Source: Alphaproteobacteria bacterium UBA1303 (GTDB lineage: Bacteria; Pseudomonadota; Alphaproteobacteria; Micropepsales; Micropepsaceae). From it: a DNA stretch of 64,000 bases. Position 1 is the stretch's first letter. Each line of letters opens with the position of its first letter. Below are positions 63,223 through 64,000 of this stretch, piece by piece. The translations under genes were made by a program, and so were the position numbers. The DNA lies in assembly GCA_002307315.1 (NCBI GenBank), contig DBTZ01000068.1:7715-71714 (forward strand), read 5' to 3'. A model generated the notes under the pieces. It was not told the DNA's origin. It did not search any database and saw only the letters and a list, made by a program, of their open reading frames with translations.

Positions 63223-64000
63223 CTATCTCCGCCCAATTTTTGGTGGTGTTGGGTTGGTGCTGTGTAGATTGATCCCAAGCAATTTCGTGTCGCCGTGTTC
63301 GAACCACCGAACTTTGCGACTTGGTATGGGATCGAGGTTCTCGACGAACACGATCTGCTGGTTGCCTTTGAGTACCATCAGCTCGTCAGGATAAGCCAAT
63401 TGGCGCTGCGCTTCGTTCGTCCCGTTCGACTCTGTCTGGCTTGAGCTTTCCGTATTGGATTGGGATGAACTGCCGCCGCCGGGACCACTGGTGAAGCTGG
63501 TAGCGTAACTGACGGCTTTGCCGACGGCCCAGGAGAAGTTGTGTATCTCGACCGTGGTGACGCCGCAAAGGGACGAGAAATATTCCGCCGTCATCTTGTC
63601 CCGGCTCCCGAAATACTGGATGACGCCAGAATTGCTGATGAAGGTCTGCCAGCCGTCGGTTCCATAGACTTTCGCAAGCTGCGAAAGGTCTTGAACGATG
63701 CCCCAGAGCTGCATCCCAAAGCCTGCCATAAGGCCAAAGGCCTGTTCGAGGGCCGGAAGACGGCCAAGAGTCGGCATCTCGTCGAGAAGGAAGAGGATCG
63801 GCTTTTCCGGTTTCTGTTCGACGTTACGGGCATTCACGGTGATCGCTTGCTGAATAAGAAGGCGCAGCCAGCGGTCGAAAGTCTTAAGACGGTCGGCAGG
63901 CAGGATCAGATAGATGCTCGTCGGCTTGGTCTTCAAATCCTCGAAGGCAAAGTCGGAGCGGGACAGGCTTTGCCGGATACGGCCGCTGTCCAGAAAATGC
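63223..64000 (-). CDS. traG: TraG/VirD4 coupling protein (5' end cut by window)
   Basis: The C-terminal part (about 259 residues) of a coupling ATPase. The reading frame is open to the window edge (HFLDSGRIRQSLSRSDFAFE), then has the family segment SIYLILPADRLKTFDRWLRL, Walker B PILFLLDEMPTLGRL and WGIVQDLSQLAKVYG. A serine/glycine-rich insert (GPGGGSSSQSNTESSSQTES) follows. It is a different protein from the coupling ATPase at 47068, and by Ti-type gene order it is more likely the partner of TraA. Confidence 0.9.
   Translation of the reverse strand, partial: HFLDSGRIRQSLSRSDFAFEDLKTKPTSIYLILPADRLKTFDRWLRLLIQQAITVNARNVEQKPEKPILFLLDEMPTLGRLPALEQAFGLMAGFGMQLWGIVQDLSQLAKVYGTDGWQTFISNSGVIQYFGSRDKMTAEYFSSLCGVTTVEIHNFSWAVGKAVSYATSFTSGPGGGSSSQSNTESSSQTESNGTNEAQRQLAYPDELMVLKGNQQIVFVENLDPIPSRKVRWFEHGDTKLLGINLHSTNPTPPKIGRR

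Larger units (their letters stand above)
42501..64000. mobile_element. integrative and conjugative element, left part, inserted at tRNA-fMet
   Basis: Starting directly after an intact tRNA gene, the region holds a tyrosine integrase, ArdC, DUF736 and DUF3768 accessory genes, a MOBQ-type TraA relaxase, TraD-like and TraG coupling genes, and defence cargo (Hachiman, HEPN). None of the conserved chromosomal gene types from before 42.4 kb continue past it. I did not find a second copy of the tRNA 3' end inside the window, so the right end is beyond 64000. No VirB/Trb secretion genes are visible yet, so self-transfer cannot be judged. Confidence 0.8.

Noticed and set aside
42501..64000. Second copy of the tRNA-fMet 3' end as right attachment site
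   Set aside because: I did not find a copy of the tRNA 3' sequence in the window by eye; it is expected beyond the window end.

Overview
The window is chromosomal DNA of a GC-rich alphaproteobacterium. The evidence is an initiator tRNA with a C1-A72 end, divergent hisC-tyrA and metX-metW pairs, a purC-purS-purQ-purL-bolA string, a flagellar cluster with DUF6468 and MotE proteins, a TonB receptor of the Caulobacter type and a DksA that has lost its zinc cysteines. A probable rhodoquinone-forming methyltransferase (RquA) and a PL10 pectate lyase suggest a plant-debris or low-oxygen relative of the Rhodospirillales or Micropepsales. The lineage is inferred, not proven.

Core part (1-42423). From 1 to about 5.9 kb lie the 3' part of carA, a YqeY-like gene and the purine cluster ending in a BolA gene. 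At 6.4-14.7 kb are a secreted cysteine-repeat protein and a 2327-residue protein built almost only of an eight-residue repeat. At 14.7-20.4 kb come two paralogous SpoIIAA-like proteins, a cyclophilin, panD, tRNA-Leu, rpsD, an Acg-like nitroreductase, grxD and rquA. At 20.4-26.8 kb is a pectin-use locus (pectinesterase, TonB receptor, pectate lyase) whose receptor promoter is flanked by two LacI-type operators. Then come tyrA, hisC, metX, metW, a methyltransferase and gloB, followed by divergent flagellar operons: fliL-fliM-DUF6468-motE-TPR leftward and flgF-flgG-flgA-flgH rightward from a sigma-54 promoter. dksA closes the core.

Mobile part (42424 to the window end). An initiator tRNA-Met gene is followed at once by a tyrosine integrase. 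The rest is a mosaic conjugative element: DUF3768, DUF736 and ArdC accessory genes, a TraA relaxase-helicase with a TraD-like gene and a likely oriT, and two TraG/VirD4 coupling proteins. The other end lies outside the window. Its cargo includes a Hachiman defence pair (hamA-hamB) between traA and the second traG, a HEPN-domain gene, and two clusters of unrecognised membrane or small proteins whose base composition differs from the surroundings.

The most interesting signal is not a protein. Three non-adjacent sites in the element (46907, 51078, 54171) carry a leader whose stems change sequence but keep pairing, two of them ahead of ArdC and DUF736. A second structured repeat (44990, 53748) has a hairpin of unrelated sequence in the same place in both copies, between a Shine-Dalgarno and an ATG. 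A small recombinase gene is bracketed by 26-bp inverted repeats and may be an invertible or mobile cassette. All of these come from reading by eye and need covariance and database searches.
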